A stretch of DNA of 64,000 nucleotides from JAIBAJ01 sp965284645 (GTDB taxonomy: Bacteria; Bacteroidota; Bacteroidia; JAIBAJ01): positions 3,906,001-3,970,000 of the forward strand of contig OZ260106.1 of NCBI GenBank assembly GCA_965284645.1. Reading direction: 5' to 3'. The notes beneath the pieces were generated by a model. It did not search any database. It saw only the letters and a list, made by a program, of their open reading frames with translations, and was not told the DNA's origin. Shown piece by piece: positions 36,010 through 44,846 of the stretch; within the stretch, counting starts at the first letter, position 1; every line of letters begins with the position of its first letter. Both the position numbers and the translations under genes were made by a program.

Positions 36010-36513
36010 TTAAGCTTTCATCCAACCACAAAGTACGCCGCACATCAAAGCCAAGGTTAGGGTCCAATAGCCAACATTAATTAGAATGTATTTAAATCCT
36101 TTGCGCTCAAACATAGCATTGGTGCCCAAAACTGGAAGGATAAAAAACAAACTAGCAACGGTGCCGTGCAATAAACCATGTTTAAAGCTTCTGAAGTTGG
36201 TACCATATTTCTCCATCATGCTCAAAAAATCGGGATTTGTAATTGGATTTTCGTGCATACCCGGTTGATTTTCTAATAGGGAAAAAATGGCAAATTGATG
36301 GATGGTGAGGTTTTGAGAAAAGAAAGCAAGCATAAACGATAAGAGTAACGAAACTCCAAAAATGATGAACATGTTGGCGTTTTTAATTTTCTCTTCGGTT
36401 ACACCAGCAGCCTCCATCCAGGCATTCCCGAAAACTTTCGGATTGTACCAAACAAAGCCGGTTAGGGTGGGGATAAGCGTGGCTACTAAAACAGCTAAAA
36501 AGTTAACTTCCAT
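36010..36513 (-). CDS. DUF1761-family membrane protein
   Basis: 167 residues with four membrane helices (about 5-23, 48-66, 112-130, 143-163). The opening VATLIPTLTGFVWYNPKVFGNAWMEAAGVTEEKI matches the DUF1761 pattern, in which a YNP...FG.W motif follows the first helix. The function of the family is unknown. A loop of about 45 polar residues (NQPGMHENPITNPDFLSMMEKYG) between helices 2 and 3 is longer than I would expect. It is a single-gene unit with a clear terminator. Confidence 0.8.
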   Translation of the reverse strand: MEVNFLAVLVATLIPTLTGFVWYNPKVFGNAWMEAAGVTEEKIKNANMFIIFGVSLLLSFMLAFFSQNLTIHQFAIFSLLENQPGMHENPITNPDFLSMMEKYGTNFRSFKHGLLHGTVASLFFILPVLGTNAMFERKGFKYILINVGYWTLTLALMCGVLCGWMKA

Positions 36514-36638
36514 TGGATTAAATTATGATTTCATCAAAGATACTTTTTTAAGAAACGAAGAAATTGTCTACGAAAGAAAGTTTTTAACAGACTATCGAAT
36601 TTGCTTAGGAAGTTTTTGATTCAATTTTAACTTTTGGC

Positions 36639-37241
36639 CTAGGCTATCAAAATGGTATCGAGGGATTTTCGGCTTCTTGGAGTAAGTTCTCTGGTGCGAA
36701 AGGGTTCCTCTAATAATTCGGGTTGACCTTGTTCGCCAATTGCAATCATGCAGATGACATCAAGGTTTTCATCCCCAAATTCGGCTTGGGCTTTTACTCT
36801 ATCAAAGCCTGCCATGATATGGGTAATAAATCCCAACTCGGTGGCTTGAAGGATTAAAAAAGCATTGGCGGCGCCCACGTCATACCAGGCATAAGCATTT
36901 GGGTTGCCATTTGCAGTGTACTTTTTTTGAGCCAAAGAAAGAATCAATCCCGCGGCATCTTTAACCCAGGCTTGGTTTCCACCCGACAAGCAATTAAACA
37001 GTTTTTGAAACAATTCAGTACCATTTTCAGCAAAACGGTATCTCCAAGGTTGTTCGTTGTTAGCACTTGGAGCCCAAGAGGCTGCTTCGAAAAGGGTTTC
37101 TTGTTCGGTAAGCGTTAGTTTGCGCGGTGTAAAGGCTCGTCCACTGTAGCGGTTTTGGATAGCCGCCATAACTTTGGTTTGGGTGCGTGCCTTTTTTAGG
37201 TCTCTCACGGTTTGAGAACCTTGTTGTGTTGTTGTTTCCAT
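36639..37241 (-). CDS. Nitroreductase-family flavoprotein
   Basis: 200 residues. FMN-binding signatures: IQNRYSGRAFTPRKL (residues about 27-41), FEAASWAPSANNEQPWRYRF (about 50-70), AWYDVGAANAFLILQATELGFITHIMAGFD (about 118-147) and MIAIGEQG. These enzymes use NAD(P)H and FMN to reduce nitro compounds, quinones or other acceptors; the natural substrate is unknown. It precedes nothing closely on the same strand and is 54 bases downstream of the yceI-like gene, so the two may be co-transcribed. Confidence 0.88.
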   Translation of the reverse strand: METTTQQGSQTVRDLKKARTQTKVMAAIQNRYSGRAFTPRKLTLTEQETLFEAASWAPSANNEQPWRYRFAENGTELFQKLFNCLSGGNQAWVKDAAGLILSLAQKKYTANGNPNAYAWYDVGAANAFLILQATELGFITHIMAGFDRVKAQAEFGDENLDVICMIAIGEQGQPELLEEPFRTRELTPRSRKSLDTILIA

Positions 37242-37295
37242 GTGAAAAAAAGGAACCTCCTCGTGGTAAGCAAAAAGGTTCCTACTTGGTTGAAC

Positions 37296-37829
37296 TTATT
37301 GTTGTTTTACTAATTGAATTTCGCAGCTAATTTGAATGGTGTCTGAAACCAAAACGCCACCTGCTTCCGTTGCGGCATTCCAGGTTAAGCCCCATTCTTT
37401 GCGGTCTACCTTTCCGTTGATGGTAAATCCGGCACGGGTTCCGCCCCAAAGATCTTTCACCACTCCACCGAATTCAACATCCAATTTTACTGGTTTAGAA
37501 ATGCCACGGATGGTCAAATCGCCATACAGTTCGTAGGAACCGTCATTATCGACATTTTCATATTTGGTAGCCGAAAAGCTTATTTTAGGATGGTTGGCTG
37601 CATCAAAGAAATCGGGGGATTTCAAATGCCCATCGCGTTGTTCGCTATTGGTGTCGATTGAATCCACATCGGCCGAAAAACTGATTTTTGCTTTGGAGAA
37701 ATCGTCACCATCGGTTTCTGCATTTACTTCATAAGATTTGAAGATACCCTTTACATTGGTAATCATCAAGTGCCTTACTTTGAATCCAACTTCGCTGTGG
37801 TAAGGGTCAAGTGTCCATTTTGTTGCCAT
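37296..37829 (-). CDS. YceI-family lipocalin-like protein
   Basis: 177 residues. The YceI pattern is complete: WTLDPYHSEVGFKVRHLMITNVKGIFKSYE at the N-terminus, DVDSIDTNSEQRDGHLKSPDFFDAANHPKISF (about 53-85), YGDLTIRGISKPVKLDVEFGG and RAGFTINGKVDRKEWGLTWN. No signal peptide is seen, so this one is probably cytoplasmic. The fold is a lipocalin-like barrel that binds polyisoprenoids or similar amphiphiles in the studied members. It lies 54 bases upstream of the nitroreductase gene. Confidence 0.92.
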   Translation of the reverse strand: MATKWTLDPYHSEVGFKVRHLMITNVKGIFKSYEVNAETDGDDFSKAKISFSADVDSIDTNSEQRDGHLKSPDFFDAANHPKISFSATKYENVDNDGSYELYGDLTIRGISKPVKLDVEFGGVVKDLWGGTRAGFTINGKVDRKEWGLTWNAATEAGGVLVSDTIQISCEIQLVKQQ

Positions 37830-37930
37830 AAGAATTTAGTTTTAAATGTATGGCACAAAGGTGAGGCAATGAAAAAACCTACAGGTAGGACAAAAAAGGA
37901 AAAGAATGGGAATATTCGTTCAAACTGGCA

Positions 37931-38965
37931 TTATGGCCATTGGAACTTTAAGCCAGCGGTGTATTTTCCTTCCTTTAATTCCTTGGTAGAAGGAGAATTC
38001 AGCAATTTACCTTTTTGCACACCGGTTAACCTACTCGAGAATAGTCCGTACCCCCCTTCAATATTGGAATAAATCGGTTTATCCTGTACAATGGTAGTGG
38101 TAGGCTGATTTAGGTTTAAGAAATTATAAAGTTCGTAGGCTCCAACATCGGCTACAAAATCAATACCATCAAAAATCCGCACCAAAGTATCGCCTGGAAC
38201 AGGGATGGCCTCTTGCAAAAACTTATAAAACTCTTCGCCCGACAAGACCAAGAAAACTTTAGAGGCATTATTGAATTGGGTTCTGTCGATGGAAGTCTGT
38301 TTCCAGGTTACTTGACTTGGAATCGTGTCTTTATCGCCATTGCTGGTTTCATATACAGCTCTGTATTTCACCACCAAACTAAGTTCCGAAACATAGCCTT
38401 TAGAGCCAATATCCCAAGTTGGGGTATAATTAATGTAGGATCCCAACTGACTAGCTAGGGTAACCACCCCGTTTGTATTAGGAGTTGTCCAAGATACTCT
38501 ATCCAATAAATCTGTTGCTGATGAATACACTTCACCATTTTCGTTGTTGTAAACTTTCAACAATAAAGAATAGGTAGAATCAAGTTTAGTAGTTGTAAAG
38601 TAAACCTTTTGAGAACCGCCAAAGAAATCGCCTTGGTCTTTATTTGGTATATAGGTTTCAGACAAGGTTATCAATTTGGGATTTCCAAAAATGGTATCTC
38701 CACTTGTTTCATTGATTTTAAATGGAGCAAGAGTAACAGTGATATCTTTAAAATAGTTGGAATCAGGATTTTGTGAGAAGAAATAAGCATCTCCAGCACC
38801 CAAAAACGCCTTTTGCACCCGGATATAGTGAACCGAATCCTTGTGATTTATTATTCCATAAATAACCGGAATCGCCTTATAATCGGCCAATATATCCAAA
38901 TCGGTTTTACAGCTATTGAACAGGATAGTCAACAGTGAGAAGGCCGCAAAAAAACGTAATTTCAT
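37931..38965 (-). CDS. Surface lipoprotein resembling DUF4249 proteins
   Basis: 344 residues from the ATG at 38965; a TTG or ATG further upstream would add residues before the lipoprotein signal. The signal ends in LLTILFNSCKTD (Cys about residue 19). The beta-rich body begins DILADYKAIPVIYGIINHKDSVHYIRVQKAFLG, close to the opening of DUF4249 lipoproteins, which are often encoded next to TonB-dependent receptors. No receptor gene is adjacent here. The function is unknown. It has its own promoter-like sequence at 38971-38997. Confidence 0.7.
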   Translation of the reverse strand: MKLRFFAAFSLLTILFNSCKTDLDILADYKAIPVIYGIINHKDSVHYIRVQKAFLGAGDAYFFSQNPDSNYFKDITVTLAPFKINETSGDTIFGNPKLITLSETYIPNKDQGDFFGGSQKVYFTTTKLDSTYSLLLKVYNNENGEVYSSATDLLDRVSWTTPNTNGVVTLASQLGSYINYTPTWDIGSKGYVSELSLVVKYRAVYETSNGDKDTIPSQVTWKQTSIDRTQFNNASKVFLVLSGEEFYKFLQEAIPVPGDTLVRIFDGIDFVADVGAYELYNFLNLNQPTTTIVQDKPIYSNIEGGYGLFSSRLTGVQKGKLLNSPSTKELKEGKYTAGLKFQWP

Positions 38966-38970
38966 AAGTG

Positions 38971-38997
38971 CAAAGGTAGGTTTCAAATTGAAAACAA
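38971..38997 (-). promoter_or_regulatory. Candidate promoter of the DUF4249-like gene
   Basis: On the minus strand, TTG (38995-38997) is followed after 16 bases by TACCTTTG (38971-38978), an exact TAnnTTTG match, five bases before the preferred ATG. The spacing is slightly short and the leader would be only a few bases or none. Confidence 0.4.
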
Positions 38998-39017
38998 AGA
39001 TGGGTAAATTGAATGGC

Positions 39018-40700
39018 TTATTTATATTTCCTTCTTCTTAATACGGCCCAAAGTAGAATAAGTCCCAAACCTGCAGCCGTAAACAATCCCATGGCACTTA
39101 GCCAAGGAATTCCGTATTGAAGTTTGGCTTCAGGCGGAAAATCTGCTGTTGTAATAATGGCCGAACCGATAATCAAGGAACAAATAATCAAGGTAAGCGA
39201 CATGCGATTGGTTAGACTGTCTAACTTTTTCAACAGGTAGCCATAGCCTTGCAGTTCAACTTCGAAATGCAATTTACCACGCGATACTTTTTGGAAAAGG
39301 CCTCTGGCTTCGCCGGGGAAAGTATTGAGAAAATTGGAGATTCGATTGATTTGGAAGGTTGCTTCTTGAAGAATATTTTCAGGTTTGAAGCGATCTTTGA
39401 CCATTCGTTCCCCGTAAGGTTCGATAAAGTCGTAGGTATTGAAATTGGGGTGAATTGTTTTGCCGATACCTTCCAAAATTGCCATGGCTCTAAAAATCAA
39501 AAACACACTCGGAGGAATGGTAATTTGATAATCGTACATTAATTTTTGGATACGAAGGGTGAAATCGGCGATACTACTTTCGCTGATATCCAAGTAGGCA
39601 AAATCCTCAATAATTTCGTTTACTTCATATTCAAAGGCCCGCATATCATTAATTTCATCCTTGATAGCGAGACGACGGAAGTTAAGGGCCATTTCTCGGG
39701 CGTCCTTTTGTGCCATACTGATAAAAATGCCGGCAAATGCCTTTTTATCTTTCGGCATAATTTGCCCTACCATACCGAAGTCGATTAGGCAAATGGTTCC
39801 GTCCTGTTTTACTAAAACATTACCTGGGTGTGGATCTGCATGGAAATAGCCATGTTCGAAAATCTGTGTCAGGTAAATATCCATACCTGTTTCAGCGATT
39901 TTTTCAGGATCTAAACCCCATTCACGAAGCTGTTTGGCATCCGAAATTTTGCAACCTCTGGCAAATTCAATAATCAGGACTTTCTCGGTACTGATGTCTT
40001 TATAGGCCGCGGGAACATAGAAATTGGTATAGTCTTTATAGTACTTTCTAAACCGATCGATATTACGTGCTTCGTTACGGTAATCCAGCTCCTTCATCAT
40101 GCTCTTGGTGAAGGTTTCCACCATTTCTTGCGCATTGTTCATTCCCTGTTTTTTCAGGTAACGATCTGCACGTCGCACGATATCAGCCAAAATGGTTAAG
40201 TCACGGTCGATGGTATCATAAATATGAGGCCTTTGCACTTTCACCACAACTTCATCCCCATTTTTCAAACGGGCACGGTGCACCTGACCAATTGAGGCCG
40301 AGGCAAGTGGTTTTGGATTAAAATCATCGAACATTTCTTCGATGGGTTGTCCCATCTCACGTTCAATAATTGCTTTAGCTTCTTCAAAAGGGAAAGGAGA
40401 TACACGGTCTTGGAGTTTCTCCAGTTCTTTGATGAGTGCCTCAGGAAGGAGATCAGGTCTATTGGACAGCACCTGGGCCAATTTAACAAAGGTAGGTCCA
40501 AGTTCTTCGGCGGCCAGCCTAATCCTTTCATAGCGGGTGTATTCAAATACAGGTTTTTCGTCACGAAGCCAAGTAACACGTCGATCTTCAGACACAAAAT
40601 TCCTCAAGGTACTATTCACCACAATATCCTCAAAGCCGTATTTCACCAGTATGCTGATGACTTCACGGATACGACCAATATTCTTTATGGATAATAACAT
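39018..40700 (-). CDS. UbiB/ABC1 (AarF) atypical kinase family protein
   Basis: 560 residues. The family's marks are present: KLAQVLSNRPDLLPEALIKELEKLQD (the KxGQ region) at the N-terminus, the Ala-rich nucleotide loop PLASASIGQVHRARLKNGDEVVVKVQRP with the conserved Lys, EARNIDRFRK, the catalytic-loop HGYFHADPHPGNVLV, and the metal-binding IDFGMVG. Two membrane helices close the protein (about 500-520 and 535-553). In bacteria UbiB supports ubiquinone or other isoprenoid-lipid handling; in a menaquinone organism the exact role is open. It is a stand-alone gene. Confidence 0.9.
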   Translation of the reverse strand: MLLSIKNIGRIREVISILVKYGFEDIVVNSTLRNFVSEDRRVTWLRDEKPVFEYTRYERIRLAAEELGPTFVKLAQVLSNRPDLLPEALIKELEKLQDRVSPFPFEEAKAIIEREMGQPIEEMFDDFNPKPLASASIGQVHRARLKNGDEVVVKVQRPHIYDTIDRDLTILADIVRRADRYLKKQGMNNAQEMVETFTKSMMKELDYRNEARNIDRFRKYYKDYTNFYVPAAYKDISTEKVLIIEFARGCKISDAKQLREWGLDPEKIAETGMDIYLTQIFEHGYFHADPHPGNVLVKQDGTICLIDFGMVGQIMPKDKKAFAGIFISMAQKDAREMALNFRRLAIKDEINDMRAFEYEVNEIIEDFAYLDISESSIADFTLRIQKLMYDYQITIPPSVFLIFRAMAILEGIGKTIHPNFNTYDFIEPYGERMVKDRFKPENILQEATFQINRISNFLNTFPGEARGLFQKVSRGKLHFEVELQGYGYLLKKLDSLTNRMSLTLIICSLIIGSAIITTADFPPEAKLQYGIPWLSAMGLFTAAGLGLILLWAVLRRRKYK

Positions 40701-40822
40701 GCCTTAGTACCCTGCGAAGGTATTAATAATAGGCTTAAAAAATGAAGGACAGGTCAAACAAAAATTCTTACATCAATATCCGAATTACCTCTATGAAAGT
40801 AAAACAGGGCAGGACAAATCGG

Positions 40823-41554
40823 CTATTCTTTGATATTTTTAAGGAAATTGATGATATTTAACCAATAGTCGTTTTGGTTCTTATTGGCTGGAGTCAAGGA
40901 TTTTGCCCCATGTTTTCCTCCAAGTGAAGGAGCGAAAATAATTTTCTTTGAAGAAATTACCCCAGACATTAAGGTCCTAACATAAGGTTCTTCATCGGCA
41001 GCACAGGCAGCAAAAACAGGTTTACTAAAGCCGCTAATATTTTTTTGCACATTCAATTGGATATCGAAATATTCGCCAGGTGAAAAAGCCATCACCGCCT
41101 TTACTCTGGCATCATCTTTACCAACAATAAGAGCAAGGGAAGCAGAGAAAGAACTACCGAGCAGAATAACATTTTTACGCGATTTTCCTTGTGCATAGGC
41201 TATGGCAGCCATTACATCCTGGGTAGCATCGATAAATTCAGTTGATTTTCCAAAATTCCCTGCCCGCAATGCAGTCTCATTGGTTACACCATTTCCCTCA
41301 TTGCCACTGCGGAGATCTACAGCCAAACAATTGTAGCCCAATTTATTAAAGCGAGGTGCAATTTCACGAAATTCGCCTCTACTACTTCTTGCTTGATGAA
41401 AGAGAATAATGTAGGGTGCAGCTTTATCTACCAAATATTCATCGGCTGACACTTGCAATTGATCAGGTGCGTTAAATGTTACTTGTTTGAAGGTTTGACC
41501 TAATAAACTGTTTTGAAAAAAGAGAAACAGAAGGGGTAATTTAAGAAATCTCAT
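40823..41554 (-). CDS. Secreted alpha/beta-hydrolase (dienelactone-hydrolase-like)
   Basis: 243 residues from the ATG at 41554 (MRFLKLPLLFLFFQNSLLG is the signal peptide); an upstream TTG would add six residues. Hydrolase signatures: YIILFHQARSSRGEF (oxyanion-hole region), GYNCLAVDLRSG, NVILLGSSFSASLALIVG with the nucleophile Ser in GSSFS, PVFAACAADEEPYV with the likely Asp, and LGGKHGAKSL with the likely His. It is probably a periplasmic or exported esterase; the substrate is unknown. It is transcribed divergently from the small TPR gene at 41700. Confidence 0.82.
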   Translation of the reverse strand: MRFLKLPLLFLFFQNSLLGQTFKQVTFNAPDQLQVSADEYLVDKAAPYIILFHQARSSRGEFREIAPRFNKLGYNCLAVDLRSGNEGNGVTNETALRAGNFGKSTEFIDATQDVMAAIAYAQGKSRKNVILLGSSFSASLALIVGKDDARVKAVMAFSPGEYFDIQLNVQKNISGFSKPVFAACAADEEPYVRTLMSGVISSKKIIFAPSLGGKHGAKSLTPANKNQNDYWLNIINFLKNIKE

Positions 41555-41699
41555 CGGGCAAAAATAATTCACAATTGTGGAGTTCCATCAGATAATTAGC
41601 TGAAAATAAAAAAAATGGTTCAAAGTTTGCAACGTACGGATTAAATATTTTAGCAACTTAGCCGATTGTTAAAAACAACAAATTAGTAAACCCATTCCA

Positions 41700-42152
41700 T
41701 TGCTCTCCAACAAAAAAAATATCATCCTGATTTTTTTGTTTCTGGTCTTTGCCTTTGCCAATAAAGGGTTTGGACAAAAAACTGCATCGGAATTTATGAA
41801 CCTGGGTTTAAGTAGATATTACGCACAGGATTATGAATCCGCCGTAGAAAATTACACAAAAGCTATTCAACTTAAGCCTGATTTTGCCAATGCCTATTAT
41901 TTTAGAGCAAAAGCAAACGATAAATTATTGCAAACCAAGCAGGCAATCGATGATCTTACCCAAGCAATCAAGATCAAATCCGATTTTGGAGAAGCCTATT
42001 TTCATAGAGGAAATCTGTATGAAAAAATTAACAAAAAAGAACTGGCGTGTCAGGATTGGGGACAGGCTAGTGCACATGGCTATTACGAGGCCAATTATGT
42101 ATTAAAACAGAAATGTGGCGTTAAGAAGAAAACAAACGACGACGATTATTAG
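41700..42152 (+). CDS. Secreted short TPR protein
   Basis: 150 residues from a TTG start; a stop lies 30 bases upstream in frame and no ATG precedes the signal peptide (NKKNIILIFLFLVFAFANKGFG). About three TPR units follow (FMNLGLSRYYAQDYESAVENYTKAIQLKPDF, ANAYYFRAKANDKLLQTKQAIDDL, GEAYFHRGNLYEKINKKELAC). The size and build are typical of small periplasmic TPR proteins in Bacteroidota. It ends about 40 bases before ispH. Confidence 0.78.
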   Translation: MLSNKKNIILIFLFLVFAFANKGFGQKTASEFMNLGLSRYYAQDYESAVENYTKAIQLKPDFANAYYFRAKANDKLLQTKQAIDDLTQAIKIKSDFGEAYFHRGNLYEKINKKELACQDWGQASAHGYYEANYVLKQKCGVKKKTNDDDY

Positions 42153-42192
42153 TATTCGACGAAATTGTTGACCTTTGCCCATTCTTAAAGGG

Positions 42193-43425
42193 ATGAAGCA
42201 ATTTAATATTCCAAGCTTTTACAGATCGTCCATTATTGGCCTCTTAAAAGAAAACCGTAAAAACAAAGATCCTCGAAAAAAGGACTTTTCACCTTCCATA
42301 CTCGATTTCGGTCCTGTTCGCTTTCACATTGCTCGACATTTTGGATTTTGCTATGGTGTTGAAAATGCCATTGAAATCTCCTATAAAGCTATTGAAGAAA
42401 ATCCAAACAAGCGGGTTTTTCTTTTAAGCCAAATGATCCACAACCCTGATGTGAATGCCGATTTACAGAGTCGAGGTGTGAAATTCATTATGGATACGGA
42501 AGGAAGACAATTTATTCCTTGGGAAGAACTTAAATCGGAGGATGTATTGATTATCCCTGCCTTTGGAACCACCTTGGAAATCGAAAAAATCATTTCTGAA
42601 ATTGGAATAGAGGTTCATAAGTACAATACCACTTGTCCTTTTGTAGAAAGGGTTTGGAAAAAAAGTGAAAAACTGGGCAATGAAATGTACTCTATTATTA
42701 TCCATGGTAAACACAACCATGAAGAAACAAGGGCTACCTTTTCACATAGTGCGGCTGAAGGGCCCTCATTAATCGTAAAAGATATCGAAGAAACCAAGTT
42801 TTTAGGTGAATTGATCAAAGGAATGCATTCCATTGAAACTTTTGAAACAAAATTTAAAGGAAGGTATTCGGAAGGTTTCGACCCAAACAAACATTTGATG
42901 CGCATTGGTGTTGTTAACCAAACAACAATGCTGGCCACCGAAACACAAGAAATTGCAGAATACTTAAAGCAGGTGATGATCGACAAATTCGGAATAGCGC
43001 AACTGAATGATCATTTTGCCGATACACGTGACACGCTTTGCTATGCTACCAACGATAACCAAAGCGCAACCCTTGGACTCTTAGAACAAGAGGTTGACTT
43101 GGCCATTGTTGTTGGAGGATACAATAGCTCCAATACGTCCCATTTAGTAGAACTGTGTGAGCGAAAATTCCCTACCTACTTTATTAGCTCTGAAAAGGAA
43201 ATAGTATCCCAAACAAACATCAAACATTTTAATTTCCATACCAAGCAACTGATTGAAACCATATCCTATTTACCGATAGGAAAAAAACCAATAAACATTG
43301 CCTTAACAAGCGGCGCTTCCTGTCCTGATGCAATAGTAGATGGTGTCATTAAACGCATTTTGGATTTCTTTGAAGATTCAATTCCGATGGAAGCAGTGTT
43401 TGAAAAATTCGCCTTAGAAAACTAA
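42193..43425 (+). CDS. ispH: 4-hydroxy-3-methylbut-2-enyl diphosphate reductase
   Basis: 410 residues from the ATG at 42193, the long form of IspH/LytB with about 45 extra residues at the N-terminus. The three cluster-binding Cys are in FGFCYGVENAI, NTTCPFVERV and TSGASCPDAIVDG. ARHFGFCYGVE, HNPDVNADLQSRGV and TFSHSAAEG are also family-like. It is a 4Fe-4S enzyme that makes IPP and DMAPP in the last step of the MEP pathway. It begins a run with the FAD enzyme (two-base gap) and the ABC transporter. Confidence 0.94.
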   Translation: MKQFNIPSFYRSSIIGLLKENRKNKDPRKKDFSPSILDFGPVRFHIARHFGFCYGVENAIEISYKAIEENPNKRVFLLSQMIHNPDVNADLQSRGVKFIMDTEGRQFIPWEELKSEDVLIIPAFGTTLEIEKIISEIGIEVHKYNTTCPFVERVWKKSEKLGNEMYSIIIHGKHNHEETRATFSHSAAEGPSLIVKDIEETKFLGELIKGMHSIETFETKFKGRYSEGFDPNKHLMRIGVVNQTTMLATETQEIAEYLKQVMIDKFGIAQLNDHFADTRDTLCYATNDNQSATLGLLEQEVDLAIVVGGYNSSNTSHLVELCERKFPTYFISSEKEIVSQTNIKHFNFHTKQLIETISYLPIGKKPINIALTSGASCPDAIVDGVIKRILDFFEDSIPMEAVFEKFALEN

Positions 43426-43427
43426 AC

Positions 43428-44843
43428 ATGCCCTACCAAAGCATACCAACCGAACTGATTCAATCCTTTACCGAGATCTGTGGAAAAGCCCATGTATTGC
43501 TTTCCGAGGCCGATCGTTCGAATTATGCCCATGATGAAACCGAAGATCATCATTTTATGCCCGAGCTTGTTTTAAAACCAGGAAGTTCAGATGAAATTGC
43601 CGCTATTCTAAAACTTTGCAACCAATTTACAATCCCCGTTACGCCTCGTGGTGGTGGAACAGGATTGAGCGGAGCTGCATTACCTATTCATGGTGGTGTA
43701 ATACTTTCCTTGGAACGATTTAATAAGATCCTTGATATCGACACGCTAAACCTGCAAGTAACAGTAGAACCAGGTGTAATTACCGAAGTCCTTCAAAACG
43801 AGGTGAAAGCTTTGGGTTTATTTTATCCTCCCGACCCAAGTAGTCGAGGTTCATGTTTTATCGGAGGAAATTTGGCACATAATTCAGGCGGACCCAAGGC
43901 CGTGAAATATGGTGTAACAAGAGATTATGTGCTCAATATGGAAATTGTTACTGCTCAAGGCGAAATAACTTGGACAGGAGCGAATGTTTTAAAAAACTCT
44001 ACCGGTTATAACCTCACTCAACTCCTGTGTGGAAGCGAAGGCACATTGGGTATAATTACTAAAATCGTACTCAAACTTCGCCCCTACCCTACCCATGATG
44101 TGTTGATGCTTGCAGCCTTTCCAAATTTAGAAACTGCCTGCAAAGCCATTTCAGCCATTTACCTAGCCGGGGTTGTTCCCAGTGGAATGGAATTAATTGA
44201 TAGACTCTCGGCCGACCTTACCCAACAGTATGTTGAAGAACTCTTTGGCACCAAAATCCAAATGCCTTCCCAGCCTGAAATAGGGGCTTATCTGCTAATC
44301 GAATTGGATGGAAACAATGCCGAGGTGCTTTTTGGCGATGCTGCTATTATTGGTGAAGCCTTGGTTCCTTTTGTGATGGACGACCCTTTGTTTGCGGATT
44401 CGGCCGAGCAAAAAGACCAGCTTTGGAAATTGAGAAGACAAATTTCGCCTGCAGTCAATTCCTTCACTTTAACCAAAGCCGAAGATGTAGTTGTTCCAAG
44501 AGGAAAATTGCCTGAACTGGTTAATTGCATTCATGCTATCGGGAAAGAATATGGATATCGCACGGTTTGTTTCGGCCACGCCGGTGATGGAAATCTCCAC
44601 CTCAATATTTTAAAGGAAGATTTACCAGATGCTTATTGGAACAAAGAAGTCAATGAAAGCATCGGGAAAATTTTTGCTAAGGTGGTTGAACTCGGCGGTA
44701 CATTATCGGGTGAACATGGTATTGGGATTGCCAAAAAACCCTATATGGAATTGGCGGTTTCACCTATCCAACTTGAATTAATGAAAGGGATAAAAAAGGT
44801 TTTCGACCCCAATAATATCCTCAATCCAGGTAAAATATTTTAA
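43428..44843 (+). CDS. FAD-binding oxidase, glycolate-oxidase/D-lactate-dehydrogenase (GlcD) type
   Basis: 471 residues. The FAD_binding_4 domain has VTPRGGGTGLSGAALPIHGGVILSLERFNKI (residues about 65-96), PPDPSSRGSCFIGGNLAHNSGGPKAVKYG (about 138-166) and LLCGSEGTLGIITKIVLKL. The C-terminal FAD-oxidase domain has HAGDGNLHLNIL and GTLSGEHGIGIAKKPYM. The substrate is a 2-hydroxy acid such as glycolate or D-lactate; the sequence cannot separate these. No glcE or glcF neighbour is seen. It starts two bases after ispH and ends three bases before the ABC transporter, so the three are probably one transcript. Confidence 0.9.
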   Translation: MPYQSIPTELIQSFTEICGKAHVLLSEADRSNYAHDETEDHHFMPELVLKPGSSDEIAAILKLCNQFTIPVTPRGGGTGLSGAALPIHGGVILSLERFNKILDIDTLNLQVTVEPGVITEVLQNEVKALGLFYPPDPSSRGSCFIGGNLAHNSGGPKAVKYGVTRDYVLNMEIVTAQGEITWTGANVLKNSTGYNLTQLLCGSEGTLGIITKIVLKLRPYPTHDVLMLAAFPNLETACKAISAIYLAGVVPSGMELIDRLSADLTQQYVEELFGTKIQMPSQPEIGAYLLIELDGNNAEVLFGDAAIIGEALVPFVMDDPLFADSAEQKDQLWKLRRQISPAVNSFTLTKAEDVVVPRGKLPELVNCIHAIGKEYGYRTVCFGHAGDGNLHLNILKEDLPDAYWNKEVNESIGKIFAKVVELGGTLSGEHGIGIAKKPYMELAVSPIQLELMKGIKKVFDPNNILNPGKIF

Positions 44844-44846
44844 GGG